A DNA stretch of 64,000 nucleotides from Macrostomum hystrix (taxonomy: Eukaryota; Platyhelminthes; Macrostomidae): NCBI GenBank assembly GCA_950097015.1, contig CATNEN010000041.1, positions 620,001 through 684,000 on the forward strand. Reading direction: 5' to 3'. Under the pieces are notes generated by a model. The model made no database searches. It saw only the letters and a program-made list of their open reading frames with translations, and had not been told where the DNA came from. Below, piece by piece: positions 11,651 through 21,500 of this stretch (its first letter is position 1; the number at the start of each line of letters is the position of its first letter). The translations under genes were made by a program, and so were the position numbers.

Positions 11651-14558
11651 ATGTCCAGATTTTTGAAAAGCACGCGGCCTAATGAGCCAGCGCTGAGCCT
11701 CTCATCCTCGGCTGCCGCCGCCCGAGCGCCTGGATCGCGACGCCGCAGCGGCGGAGCTGGCGGCCTTCTGTCAGACTCGGACGAAGATGGCGGCCTTGGT
11801 CGCTCAGACGATGACGAGTCAGCTGAGGCCAGACGGCCACGCGGCATCGGCGGCCAGCCGCTGCCGAAGCAGCGCACCGGCCGAAGTCCGCGTCAAGGGG
11901 CGACTGCTGACTCAGACGCAGCCCGAAAGGCGGGTGGACCCTCAGCGGCTGCGGCAGGCCTTGCTTGGCATCCGCCACAGCAGCGAAAAGCGTCGCTGCA
12001 TAGCCGCGGCTCCGACATCGAGGAAGAGATCGACGAGGAGGCTATCGGTTCCGGCCGAAGTCGCGACTCGTCCTCGTTCCGTTCGAAGTCGCCGCTGATG
12101 AAGACTAAGCGGCCAGGCAAGTCGTCAGAGCCATCACCAGCGCCGGCCGCGCGGTCGCGCTTGTCCAGCTTTGACGAGCCGTCAGCCGCGGCGGACGGTG
12201 GCTCGGACTCGGCGAGGCGTCGCACGTCGAACAGCCGTTCGCCGACGTCTTCGCGACGTGCCGCAGAAGAATCGGCGCCTCCGGAGCCGGCGGCTCGGAA
12301 GGCGCCGCCAGCAGCAAAGCGCGAGGTGTCGGCATCGCCGAAACCGCAAACGCGACGCAGCTCGCCGGGCAGCGCCAAGGACCGGGACTGGGACCGGGGC
12401 TCAGAAAAAGACTGGGACCGAAAGGAGAAAGAAAAGGTGCGAATCGCTGGGTTCTGCTTTTGCTTTGCTTAATATTCTCTGAAAATATGTTGTGATTAAT
12501 TTTTCTTTTTAATGGCTCCACCTTCTTGTGTGGCTTTAGGAAAAAGAAAAGAGCAAGGACAAGTTTATGGACAAGTACAAAGAAAAGGACAAGGACAAAG
12601 ACAAGGACAAGGACAAGCAGAAGGGTGGCAAGCGTCCAACGCTGAACGACGGTCGCGACTATCGGCAGCACCTGCCCGAGTCGGAGCGACGCGCTGCCAG
12701 CGGATCTCGAGGCGGCCCGCTCGACTCGCCGGACGAGTTCGATATTTTCGGCCGAGGCAAGAGGCGAGACGAAATCACCAAGGAGGAGGAAGAGAAGCGC
12801 AAGCAGAAGGAAAAAAAGGAGAAGGAGAAGGCCGGGAGGCAGAGGCGGCGCTCCGGCGAGCGAGGAGGCTCTAGCGACGAGGATGAGCGTCCTAGGCCGC
12901 GACCCCGACGCCAGAGCCCGAGCCCGGAGCGCCCGGAGGCTCGCAAGGAGCGTGAGGAGGCCGAGGCGACTCTGCGCGACCTGTTCGGCCCGGCGCCCGC
13001 GTCCGAGGCCGTCCCGAAGCCGCGCAGCCGCCGCGGTCAGGACGAGGCAGCCCGTCGTTCGGCGGAGGCCGAGGAGGCGGCCTGGCGTCGGCGAAGCTCC
13101 TTCTGCGAGGAACTGGAGGAGGAGCCGGCCACGCGGGAGAAGGAGCGGCAGCGGCGGGAGGCGCTAAAAAAGCAGCGCGAAGAGGAGCTGCAGAAGGAGA
13201 CGCAGAAGAACGCCAAGGACTACAAGGACATCTACCAGGTGGGTAGGAGACGTCTACCAGGTGGGTTGGAGACGTCTACCAGGTGGGTAGGGGACATCTA
13301 CCAGGTGGTTAGGGGACGTCTACCAGGTGGGTTGGGGACGTCTACCAGGTGGTTTGGGGACGTCTACCAGTTATTTTTGGTACATCTACCCAGGGTATCA
13401 CCTAGATGGCGAAAAGCGATAGTTAAGTTGGTTGCTAAACCTTCTTATCGAAACTTTCCCCCGACGACCCCACGCAGGTGGAAGACGCCCAGACGCCGGC
13501 CGAGGCTGTTGCCAAGGTGATCAGCGGCCAGGCGGAGCGGGAGCGGGCCGAGGCGGAGCGGAAGCAGGCCCGAGACAAGCACCTACGCGTGCTGCGGCCT
13601 AGGACAGCGTCAGCTAAGGCCCGCGTGGAAACTCGGCCTCCACGCCACCTCCTGCCAGGTAGGATGAGGGCCTCTCACTTGATAATTACGAGCGTATTGA
13701 GCTCATTTGAACAGCGAGTTTGAATCTGCCTAATTGATCGGGTTCCAGGTACGGCCAGTGCTAACCTGGAGTCCAGCACCATCAACTTCACGGACTCCAA
13801 CACCATCAGGCAGTCGGTGTTCGCCGACTGGTACGCGGCAAAGATGGCCATGGCCCGAGAGCAGCGCAAGGCCGAGCAGGCTAGCCAGCGCCAGGAGGTC
13901 GAGAAGAAGAAGGCCGAGGAAGCCGAGAAAAAGTCCGTGGGCAAGGCGGCGTTCGAGAGCTGGCTTAAGCAGAAGCAGGAGACCAAAAAGAAGGTGGGTT
14001 GGTCCCAGATTGGGGTGGTGGGTTTAGGCCAGATTGAGGTTTTATGCTTTTTCACCAGTCTTCATGCGCTGATTCGCTTCAACCCGTGCAATCCTCACGC
14101 AGAAGGATCCGAAGAAGACCTCGCCGGAAGAAGAGAAGGAGAAGGAGAAGGAGAAGGAGGTCTCAATCATCGCATTCGCCAGGTGGCGCGAGCAGAAGGA
14201 GCAGACCAAGAAGGAGAAGGAGGAGGAGCTGCGCCGACAGAAGCGAAAGGAGCGCCGCGAGAAGGCCGAGCAGGAGAGGCGAAAGAAGGAGGAGTCGCAG
14301 GCGAGGGTGGAGAAATGGCAGAAGGAGAAGGAGAAGCAGCTGCAGCTGGAGAAGCAGCGGGCCTCTGACACGGCGCGAGATCGCGAGGTGGAGCGGCTGA
14401 AGGAGGAGGAGGAGAAGCAGCGTCAGGCCCGCGAGGCTTTCCTGGAGTGGAGCCGGAAGAAGGACGATGTCGAGACGAACCAAGCGACTCAGAGCCTGTC
14501 GGCTTCGTCGACGCAACGGCGAGCCTGGCGACCCAACTCGACCTCGAGAATCCGATGA
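11651..14558 (+). CDS. MAP9-like: Microtubule-associated protein 9-like (5 exons, 788 aa)
   Basis: Exons 11651-12436, 12540-13238, 13478-13658, 13749-13993, 14103-14558; total 2367 nt in frame. The N-terminal half is disordered, rich in Ser, Arg, Asp and Glu, with a KDKDKDKDKDK run. The C-terminal half is a charged coiled coil bearing spaced tryptophans in W-x2-K context: FADWYAAK, FESWLKQK, FARWREQK, VEKWQKEK, FLEWSRKK, ending AWRPNSTSRIR. Vertebrate MAP9/ASAP has the same series, including an NIRxxVYxxW segment like NTIRQSVFADW here, and a terminal W-x-P. MAP9 binds and stabilises microtubules at the mitotic spindle and cilia. CCDC34 and CCDC181 share part of the pattern and are the main alternatives. 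The start is the first ATG after an acceptor-like site at 11625; a 5' non-coding exon is likely. The paralogue at 16759 lacks the N-terminal half. Confidence 0.8.
13231..13400 (+). repeat. 22-bp array repeating the exon 2 donor (MAP9-like intron 2)
   Basis: The last coding bases ATCTACCAG and the donor GTGGGT are reiterated as GTCTACCAGGTGGGTTGG-type units. Six copies including the true one keep AG|GT; the seventh and eighth have decayed. The array therefore starts inside the coding exon. Confidence 0.9.
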
Positions 14559-14696
14559 TTCAGTTTCCTTCCTATTATTGGCTATTACAGACCTGCCCTA
14601 AAAAATTGTTTATAATAGGCTCGTACTCATGCATTGTTTCATATTGACTTATTTCGAAAATTAAGACTAAATTTCAAATCGCATCCTTCTGCAGTT

Positions 14697-15090
14697 AACT
14701 TCGGGAGTGTGGTGGTGGGTGAGAAGTGTCGAGGAGTGAGGTGGTGGGTGAGAAGTGTCGAGGAGTGAGGTGGTGGTTGTGAAGTGTCGGGGAGTGAGGT
14801 GGTGGTTGTGAAGTGTCGGGGAGTGAGGTGGTGGTTGCGAAGTGTCGAGGAGTGAGGTGGTGGTTGTGAAGTGTCGGGGAGTGAGGTGGTGGTTGTGAAG
14901 TGTCGGGGAGTGAGGTGGTGGTTGCGAAGTGTCGTGGAGTGAGGTGGTGGTTGTGAAGTGTCGGGGAGTGAGGTGGTGGTTGCGAAGTGTCGAGGAGTGA
15001 GGTGGTGGTTGTGAAGTGTCGGGGAGTGAGGTGGTGGTTGTGAAGAGTCGGGGAGTGAGGTGGTGGATATGAAGTGTCGGGGAGTGAGTG
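14697..15090. repeat. 29-bp minisatellite, about 13 copies
   Basis: Unit contains GGAGTGAGGTGGTGGTTGTG and AAGTGTCGG. It lies downstream of the MAP9-like stop codon and shares the GGAGTGAGGTGG core with the array at 15760-16190. Confidence 0.92.
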
Positions 15091-15759
15091 TCGGGCTATG
15101 CCTTTCAGTTCATTACTAGATTGTGTAGAATGGACAGGCAAAATGCATCAGCCATTTTCACACTGACGCATACAGAAATATTTGAACCATATTATATTTT
15201 ACTATACCCTTTATCTGTCTCCCTTCTGATCGTTTATTTTAAAAAGGCAGGCCCTAAATTTGCTGTCTGATTGCAAACCCAGGTCAGACCCAATATGATT
15301 TTTGTGGACGGCAATCAGGCAATTCATCAACAATTCACATTTCATCTATTGCAAAACTATAAAAAGCTGTATATTTCTATTAGTTACATGCTGGCCTACT
15401 AAAAATTAATACCTATAATCTTGTTGTTGTGTCTTCAAACTCATTTAGCCTCACTGTGTTCCCCTGTGTTACCAGAGCACAATGCTGAATATTTAACTGT
15501 CTTCTGAGTTACTGAGCACATAATTGTGGCCACAGTGCTTATTTTTCTGACACTCTGAGAATTTCTGCATGTAAAATGTTACATTTTCGTAGTGACTTTT
15601 CTGTTCCTGCCATACGAGTAAACGGTAAATATTTTCTAATAAAAATTGACACCAGGATACCGCCAGCACCCACCTGTCTAAGAACATGGCGCGTACATTG
15701 TCTATTAACGGAACGTAACAGAGTTTTGTCAAATTCTTTTTCTTAGACTGACTAGCGAG

Positions 15760-16195
15760 CCAGGGAGTGAGATGGCTGTGGAAGGAGGTTAGGGAGTGAG
15801 ATGGCTATAGAAGATTAGGAAGTGAGATGCCTGTGGAAGGTTAGGGAGTGAGATGGCTGTGGACGGTTAAGGAGTGAGGTGGCTGTGGAAAGTTAGGGAG
15901 TGAGATGGCTGTGGAAGGTTAAGGAGTGAGGTGCCTGTGGAAAGTTAGGGAGTGAGGTGGCTGTGGAAGGTTAAGGAGTGAGGTGCCTGTGGAAAGTTAG
16001 GGAGTGAGGTGGCTGTGGAAGGTTAAGGAGTGAGGTGGCTGTGGGAGTAAGATTGCTGTAGAAGGTTAGGGAGTGAGGTGGCTGTGGGAGTAAGATTGCT
16101 GTAGAAGTTTTAGGGAGTGAAGTGGCTGTGGGAGTAAGATTGCTGTAGAAGTTTTAGGGAGTGAGGTGGCTGTGGATAGTTAAGGAGTGAGAAAA
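15760..16195. repeat. About 25-bp minisatellite, about 16 copies
   Basis: Unit contains GGAGTGAGGTGGCTGTGG followed by AAGGTTA, with variants GTGGGAGTAAGATTGCTG near the right end. Its core matches the neighbouring array at 14697-15090, so the two probably derive from one ancestor. Confidence 0.88.
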
Positions 16196-16599
16196 TCGTG
16201 CATGTTATTAGATTTTGTTGTAAAGCTGTGATCATTTTGCAGGCTTTTTGCAAAACTGCTGTTTTATACAGGCGAAAATACATCGAAAATACAAGCTGCT
16301 TTGCTGTTTTCCTTTTAGTGTATTCCATCATCTGTGAAAGTCATTTAAGTAAAACTTTGTCCATGCAGGCACAAATTACCAATCCCTCATGAATGCAATA
16401 GAAACTCATTAGACCAGGCAGCAAGAGCAGAAGAGAGCAGAGTGCATGGAGACTGTACAGAGCATGTGGTAGGCCAAATGCGACTGTAATTTGTATGGGT
16501 AGAAAAGAGTAGAGCCGCAGTTTCAATCGATGTACATGCTGGTGTTTCTCTGTTCACTTTTCTCTCCCAACTTTGATCTCTACCCCGCAGCTTGAATTA

Positions 16600-16613
16600 G
16601 TTGCCACAGCAAC
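16600..16613 (+). promoter_or_regulatory. RFX X-box-like motif
   Basis: GTTGCCACAGCAAC is an imperfect palindrome with GTTGC and GCAAC half sites, matching the X-box bound by RFX factors, which drive ciliary genes in animals. It lies about 150 bp upstream of the first in-frame ATG of the MAP9-like paralogue, the usual distance for such sites. Confidence 0.55.
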
Positions 16614-16758
16614 GTCTCGCGTCGTAGGGCTACATTTGAGAAGCAAAGAATGAACATGTTTTAGGCTTGAGCCGCTATTGCAAGCAAGAAGATTCCAGAA
16701 AATATTGTTGAATACAGAAACATATTCTTCCGAGGACGAGGCAAGAAAGCGAAAAGCG

Positions 16759-17781
16759 ATGTATGGCAACGCAAACGCGTCCATAGCAACCACAGCAGCA
16801 CTATGCAATATGCTTGCTCCAGTCTACTCTATGGATGAGTCCTGCATGCTCTGGCGGGAATTCGCTGCACTGATGCTCAACCCGCAGCCATCCGAGCCGA
16901 AGATCGATGGTTTCTATGACAACAGTGCATCGTCGGAGAATGAAAAGCAGTGCATTGTTCAAAGGTTCGAGGGCTCCGCTGCCCTGGTCAGGCAGGAGGT
17001 GTTCGACCAGTGGCTCGCCGCGAAGAGACGCTCGGGCGGTCTGGTCGGCGCTGCGTCAGCCAGGGCGGCTGCGGAGGCGTCGGCCATGGCGGCCGCGGCG
17101 GAGGAGAAGCGGAGAAAGTTGGAGGAAGGACAGGCGGCCTACGCCAGCTGGCTGCAGGGGAAGCAGAGGCTGGACTCTGGGGTAAGCTGTCTGGGGAATA
17201 AAGTCCATTTTTATCATTAGCAAATTGCCATTCTCAATGACAACAGAGTCTCACAGAGATTTCAAGAATGGCGAATCTCAGATATTATTTTAAACTCTAA
17301 CAAAAATGACGAAACGATAGGGCAAAAAGGCGTCAAAGCAAAGCAACAGCAGGCGGAACCGGAACAACGGCAGCAGAAGTCTGCGAGCGCTGAGGCAGCC
17401 ATCGCTGGGTGGCGTCAGCGCAAGGACGCCGAGCTGGCCGAGCGCCAGCGCGGAGAACGGCAGCGCCGTGTGGAGGCAGCGCGCGCCAAGGAGGCGGCGG
17501 ATGCAGAGAGACGCGAGACAGCGGCAAGCGCAGCGGCAGCTTGGTTAGAGCGCAAAGAGGCAGCAGAGAAAGAGCGACGGTCAGCTCAAATCTCAGCGAC
17601 GCGGCAAGTTTCCAGCGACCAACAGAGATTGCAAGAGGAGAAATGTGCCAGTTCCAGTAGAGCTTTCCATGAATGGGCTAGCAAAAAGCAGCAACAGCAA
17701 GCTGAAACGGCAGACCCAGATGGCATGGCCAAGAAGAGCCTGAGAGCTTGGCGACCGAATTCTACTAACAGAAAAAAATAG
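16759..17781 (+). CDS. Short MAP9-like tandem paralogue (2 exons, about 327 aa)
   Basis: Exons 16759-17181 and 17221-17781 join in phase 0 across a 39-bp GT-AG intron (GTAAGC...TTAG). The product has the same W-x2-K series as the upstream gene: VFDQWLAAK, YASWLQGK, FQEWRISD, IAGWRQRK, AAWLERK, FHEWASKK, and ends AWRPNSTNRKK against AWRPNSTSRIR upstream. It lacks the long disordered N-terminal half. It is therefore a tandem duplicate of the microtubule-binding C-terminal part. The start is uncertain: 16759 is the first in-frame ATG, but the frame is open upstream to an acceptor-like TTTTAG near 16662, so an extra 5' exon is possible. No inactivating break is seen. Confidence 0.75.
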
Positions 17782-18519
17782 TCATTACTGCTAGATAACA
17801 CGAAGTGCATGATTAGATTTATTTTTTGTCGACATGAGTGTTTATTGTGTTTATGTGAGTATTCTACAAGTCAATCCTAAAGTGATAGTAAATAGTAAAA
17901 AAGGCCCGTAAAATTCCCACGTGTTAATTTGCTGGAATTTTTGCTTTACAGTCATAAACCAAAAGCTTCACATTATGTTTTTTAAATGAAGCCTGGCATA
18001 AGGCTTACATCATTTTAATTTTTTACTGGTACTTTTTATGTTATTTAGAGCACTAATATAAAGAAAGACAGAAAAGTATGAATATCAAGAACAGAAATGA
18101 GCTTCAGAACTAAGTGGATAAAAGTTTTTTTGCTCGGCTTGTTTGATATGTGGAAAAAGAAAACTGCGGACTTCAAATGAGGTCGTTCGTTATTTCAAAC
18201 AAACAAATTGGACGTAAAAATGCACGCGGAAGTCCTGATAATTTAATATTGCATTGCTAAAAAGTACACTAAACTTTTTAGACTACAAATAACAATTTTA
18301 AGCGCAGTTTTATATGGCGTGGTCTATATTTTCATCGTTACTTTTTGAAATTTTACCTTTTGCCATAATTACTGAGTCAAACGATAATAAAAACATTTAT
18401 GTACATATTGCATAGTTTGTACACTGGTGTAAAGATTTACAAAAAAACTTGTGTTGCTGATTTTAAGCTTTTTAAATAAAACTTAAGTAATTATTTACTA
18501 CTATGTAAAATCTGACACC
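17782..18519. other. AT-rich spacer upstream of RPGR
   Basis: No gene or array is visible. The stretch contains the 3' flank of the MAP9-like paralogue and presumably the RPGR promoter. I see no clear X-box within 200 bp of the RPGR start. Confidence 0.5.
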
Positions 18520-21500
18520 ATGACACACGACTTGAACCTGGATGTTCCAGGTAAGTATGACTGCATGAATCGGAAATTCTTACGAATGAAGTGAAGGCCG
18601 ATCAAAAATATTTTTAAAATGTTTGTAATACGTTGCAGAATTTTTCAAATATGGTTTGCTATTCAAGAAAAAATTAACTTTCAATATAATTATTTTAGAA
18701 ACTTGAATTTACTCTTGAATTTTTGCCTTTGCATAAATTCTGCGATAGTAAGTCTAGAACATTTTCTAGACTCTCAGATAATTTTTTATACAAATTATGT
18801 ATTATTCTGCTGCTTATATATATAAGTTCAATTAAATACAGGAAGTTTCTTTTTTCAGTACATTTATTCGATTTTTTTGTGCTGAAGTGAGGAAGGATGG
18901 GCATAAAAGCAGGAAATGAAGTTATATATTCATTTTAGTGATTTTAGTATAAATGAAAACTTTAATATAATGTTTTAATTCTTGTCAATATAGCTAAACA
19001 CATGTTAGTCTTTATATCTTAGTATTAAAAACGACAAACTAACAGCTGTTTTAATATACTAATATAGTAAATTTTAGATCCGCTACTACCTTTTAATAAA
19101 ACATTTTTACTTGCTTTTATGCTAGTGGTCTACTTTTCTTCTTCTTTTATTTATTAAAAACTCCTTTGCTCCTATTTTATTTTTTAGCAAAATCACTTTT
19201 ATCATTAATAAACATTCTGTTAATGGAAAAAACTATCAAAGCACTAACAAGCTTAAAAGTTCTTATTCTGTCAGTAAGATCCGGTAAAAAATTAAAGGGG
19301 GATTGTAAAAATGTATATGTTCACTCTAGACTCTTAACTAACTCCAGGCCTCAAATTCCTTAAGAAGCAGTTTGGAATTTTGAGCACATTGTAAGAGGCA
19401 TAGCAAGCATTTTTGTGAGACTGAATGTGAGGGGTGAGAAAATGTTAAGAAAATGTAAAATGTTAAAACCGATGTCCGATCAGAGTTGACGATTAAAACT
19501 CGAACCGCAGACAGCGGCGCCGTCTTCGCGTTCGGCAAAAGCGTGCCGCCGAAATTCTACATTCGCAACGACAGCGTCGTGTCGGCGGCCTGCGGCGAGG
19601 GCCACGCGCTGGTGGCCACCTCCTCTGGCCGGGTGTTCGCCTTCGGCCAAAACGACTATGGCCAGCTGGGGCTCGGGCACCGGAACCCGCAGCTCAAGCC
19701 CGCCTGCGTGAAGCGGCTCCGCGAGGCCAACCATCGGGCGCTGAGGGTGGCCTGCGGCCCAACGCACTCGCTGGTGGCGCTGGAGGGCGGCGGCTTCTAC
19801 GGCTTCGGGAACAACTCGGACGGCCAGCTGATTGGCGAGTCGGCCGACTGGCCGGAGCCTGTGGAGCTGAAGCACCTGGCCGGCAAGGAGGTCAAGGAGC
19901 TCGTGGCCGGGCGCTCGTTCAGCCTGCTGCTCACTAAGCAGGGTGAGTGAAAGTGAGAAAGAACATGCTTTTAATAAATTTGAGCCTTCAGATACTAAAA
20001 CAGCGGGTCTCCGATGAGATTTGATTTAAGACTGCTCAAACATAGAGACTGCTCAAACACCAGAGACTGCTCAAAAACCAGAGACTCCTCAAAAACCAGA
20101 GACTGCTCAAACACCAGAGACTGCTCAAACACCAGTTCTGTCGCATCCTCGAACCCAGGGGAGCTGTTCGCCTGGGGCTCCAACGCCGAGGGCTGCCTTG
20201 GCCAGGGCGCCGGACTCGAAGAATCTCGCGACGTCCTCGTCCAGGTGGAGCTGCCCGACCGCGCGGTGTCGGTTGCGGCCGGGGCCTATCACGTTGTCTG
20301 CGTTGTGGCCGGCGGCCAGGTCTACGCCTGGGGCGAGAGCGAGGGCGGCAAGCTGGGCCTGCCGGGTTCCGAGGAGTACTTCTACACGCCGCAGCGGGTG
20401 CGCCGCGCCTCGGTTTGGCTGGTTTATTTTTTGAGGATCCAACGGAATCGCACTTGGGGGAATCCCGCACAATCAACAAAAGATAATCCATGAGTATACA
20501 AACGAGTTAGAATCATGATATTCAGAGGAAGCACGCCACCTAAAAAATGGAATCCAGGCAGGGTTAAAAAATAGGAATCATGAAATCCCCTTGGGGAAAG
20601 ACCACGGGCTATTTCAAATACCCCCTTCCTACTTCACGATGGCTCCCAAACCGAATCACTGATTTCCGTAAAAGTCCACCATTTGCATCAAAATTTTCCG
20701 CCCTATGCGAAGAATAAATTTTCAAAGCCGTCCGACGATAGCATCGTCGAGATATTCAGCGGTTCTTGTTGAAGGCCCTGGTGACAAGAACAAGTAACAT
20801 CGCTCTGAATCTGTTCAAAAAATAGATATTAAAATTTAATCATGGGTACGGGTATAGCACGGGCATTTGAAATAACCCGTTGTTAAGGAGAATTCCATCG
20901 GTGAGAATCCCATCTCCTTAGGGGAATCCCATCAGGAAATCCCACCGATGTGAATCCCATCTGGGGAATACCACCTAAGGAAAATTGCAACACGATGGAA
21001 TCCGAAGTGTGCCCTGTTTTAGGGTTCAGCAGGATTTTTTTCTTAAGTTAAAATTCAATCGCGCTGATTCAGTTTGATTCAAAATAAAAAAAATAATAAT
21101 AACAGGTTCCATTGCCGGACGGCCAGATGGCTCGCTCCGTGGCCTGCGGGCTGCAGCACACGCTGGTTCTTACAGAGGCCGGTCGCCTGGTCTCCTGCGG
21201 CACCGGCGAATGCGGCCAGCTTGGCCTGGGCACCGACCGGCTCTATGCGCCACTCTTGACGCCTGTGGTCGCTGTTGACGATGTGGAACTGACCAGTGAG
21301 AAAATTCTAGAGTTTAGCATGCATGAAAACACCAATACACTCTCATTGTACGCATTTTGCTTCAGAGCCCACCTCACTCCCTACCCTCAGCACCCATAGC
21401 CTCACTACCTACACCCAGCACCAACCACCTCACTGCCTTACCCTTACTCCCTACCCTCAGCAACCCAACCTCACTCCCTACCCTCGGCACAACTACCTCA

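Larger units (their letters stand above)
14559..16758. other. Intergenic region between the two MAP9-like genes
   Basis: It holds two related minisatellites (14700-15085 and 15760-16190) separated by about 650 bp of AT-rich DNA without a convincing gene. The 3' end contains the promoter region of the paralogue, with an X-box-like motif at 16600-16613 and an acceptor-like TTTTAG near 16662. Confidence 0.6.

Noticed and set aside
15493-15732. 79-codon minus-strand frame
   Set aside because: No recognisable family, no flanking splice sites, AT-rich spacer.
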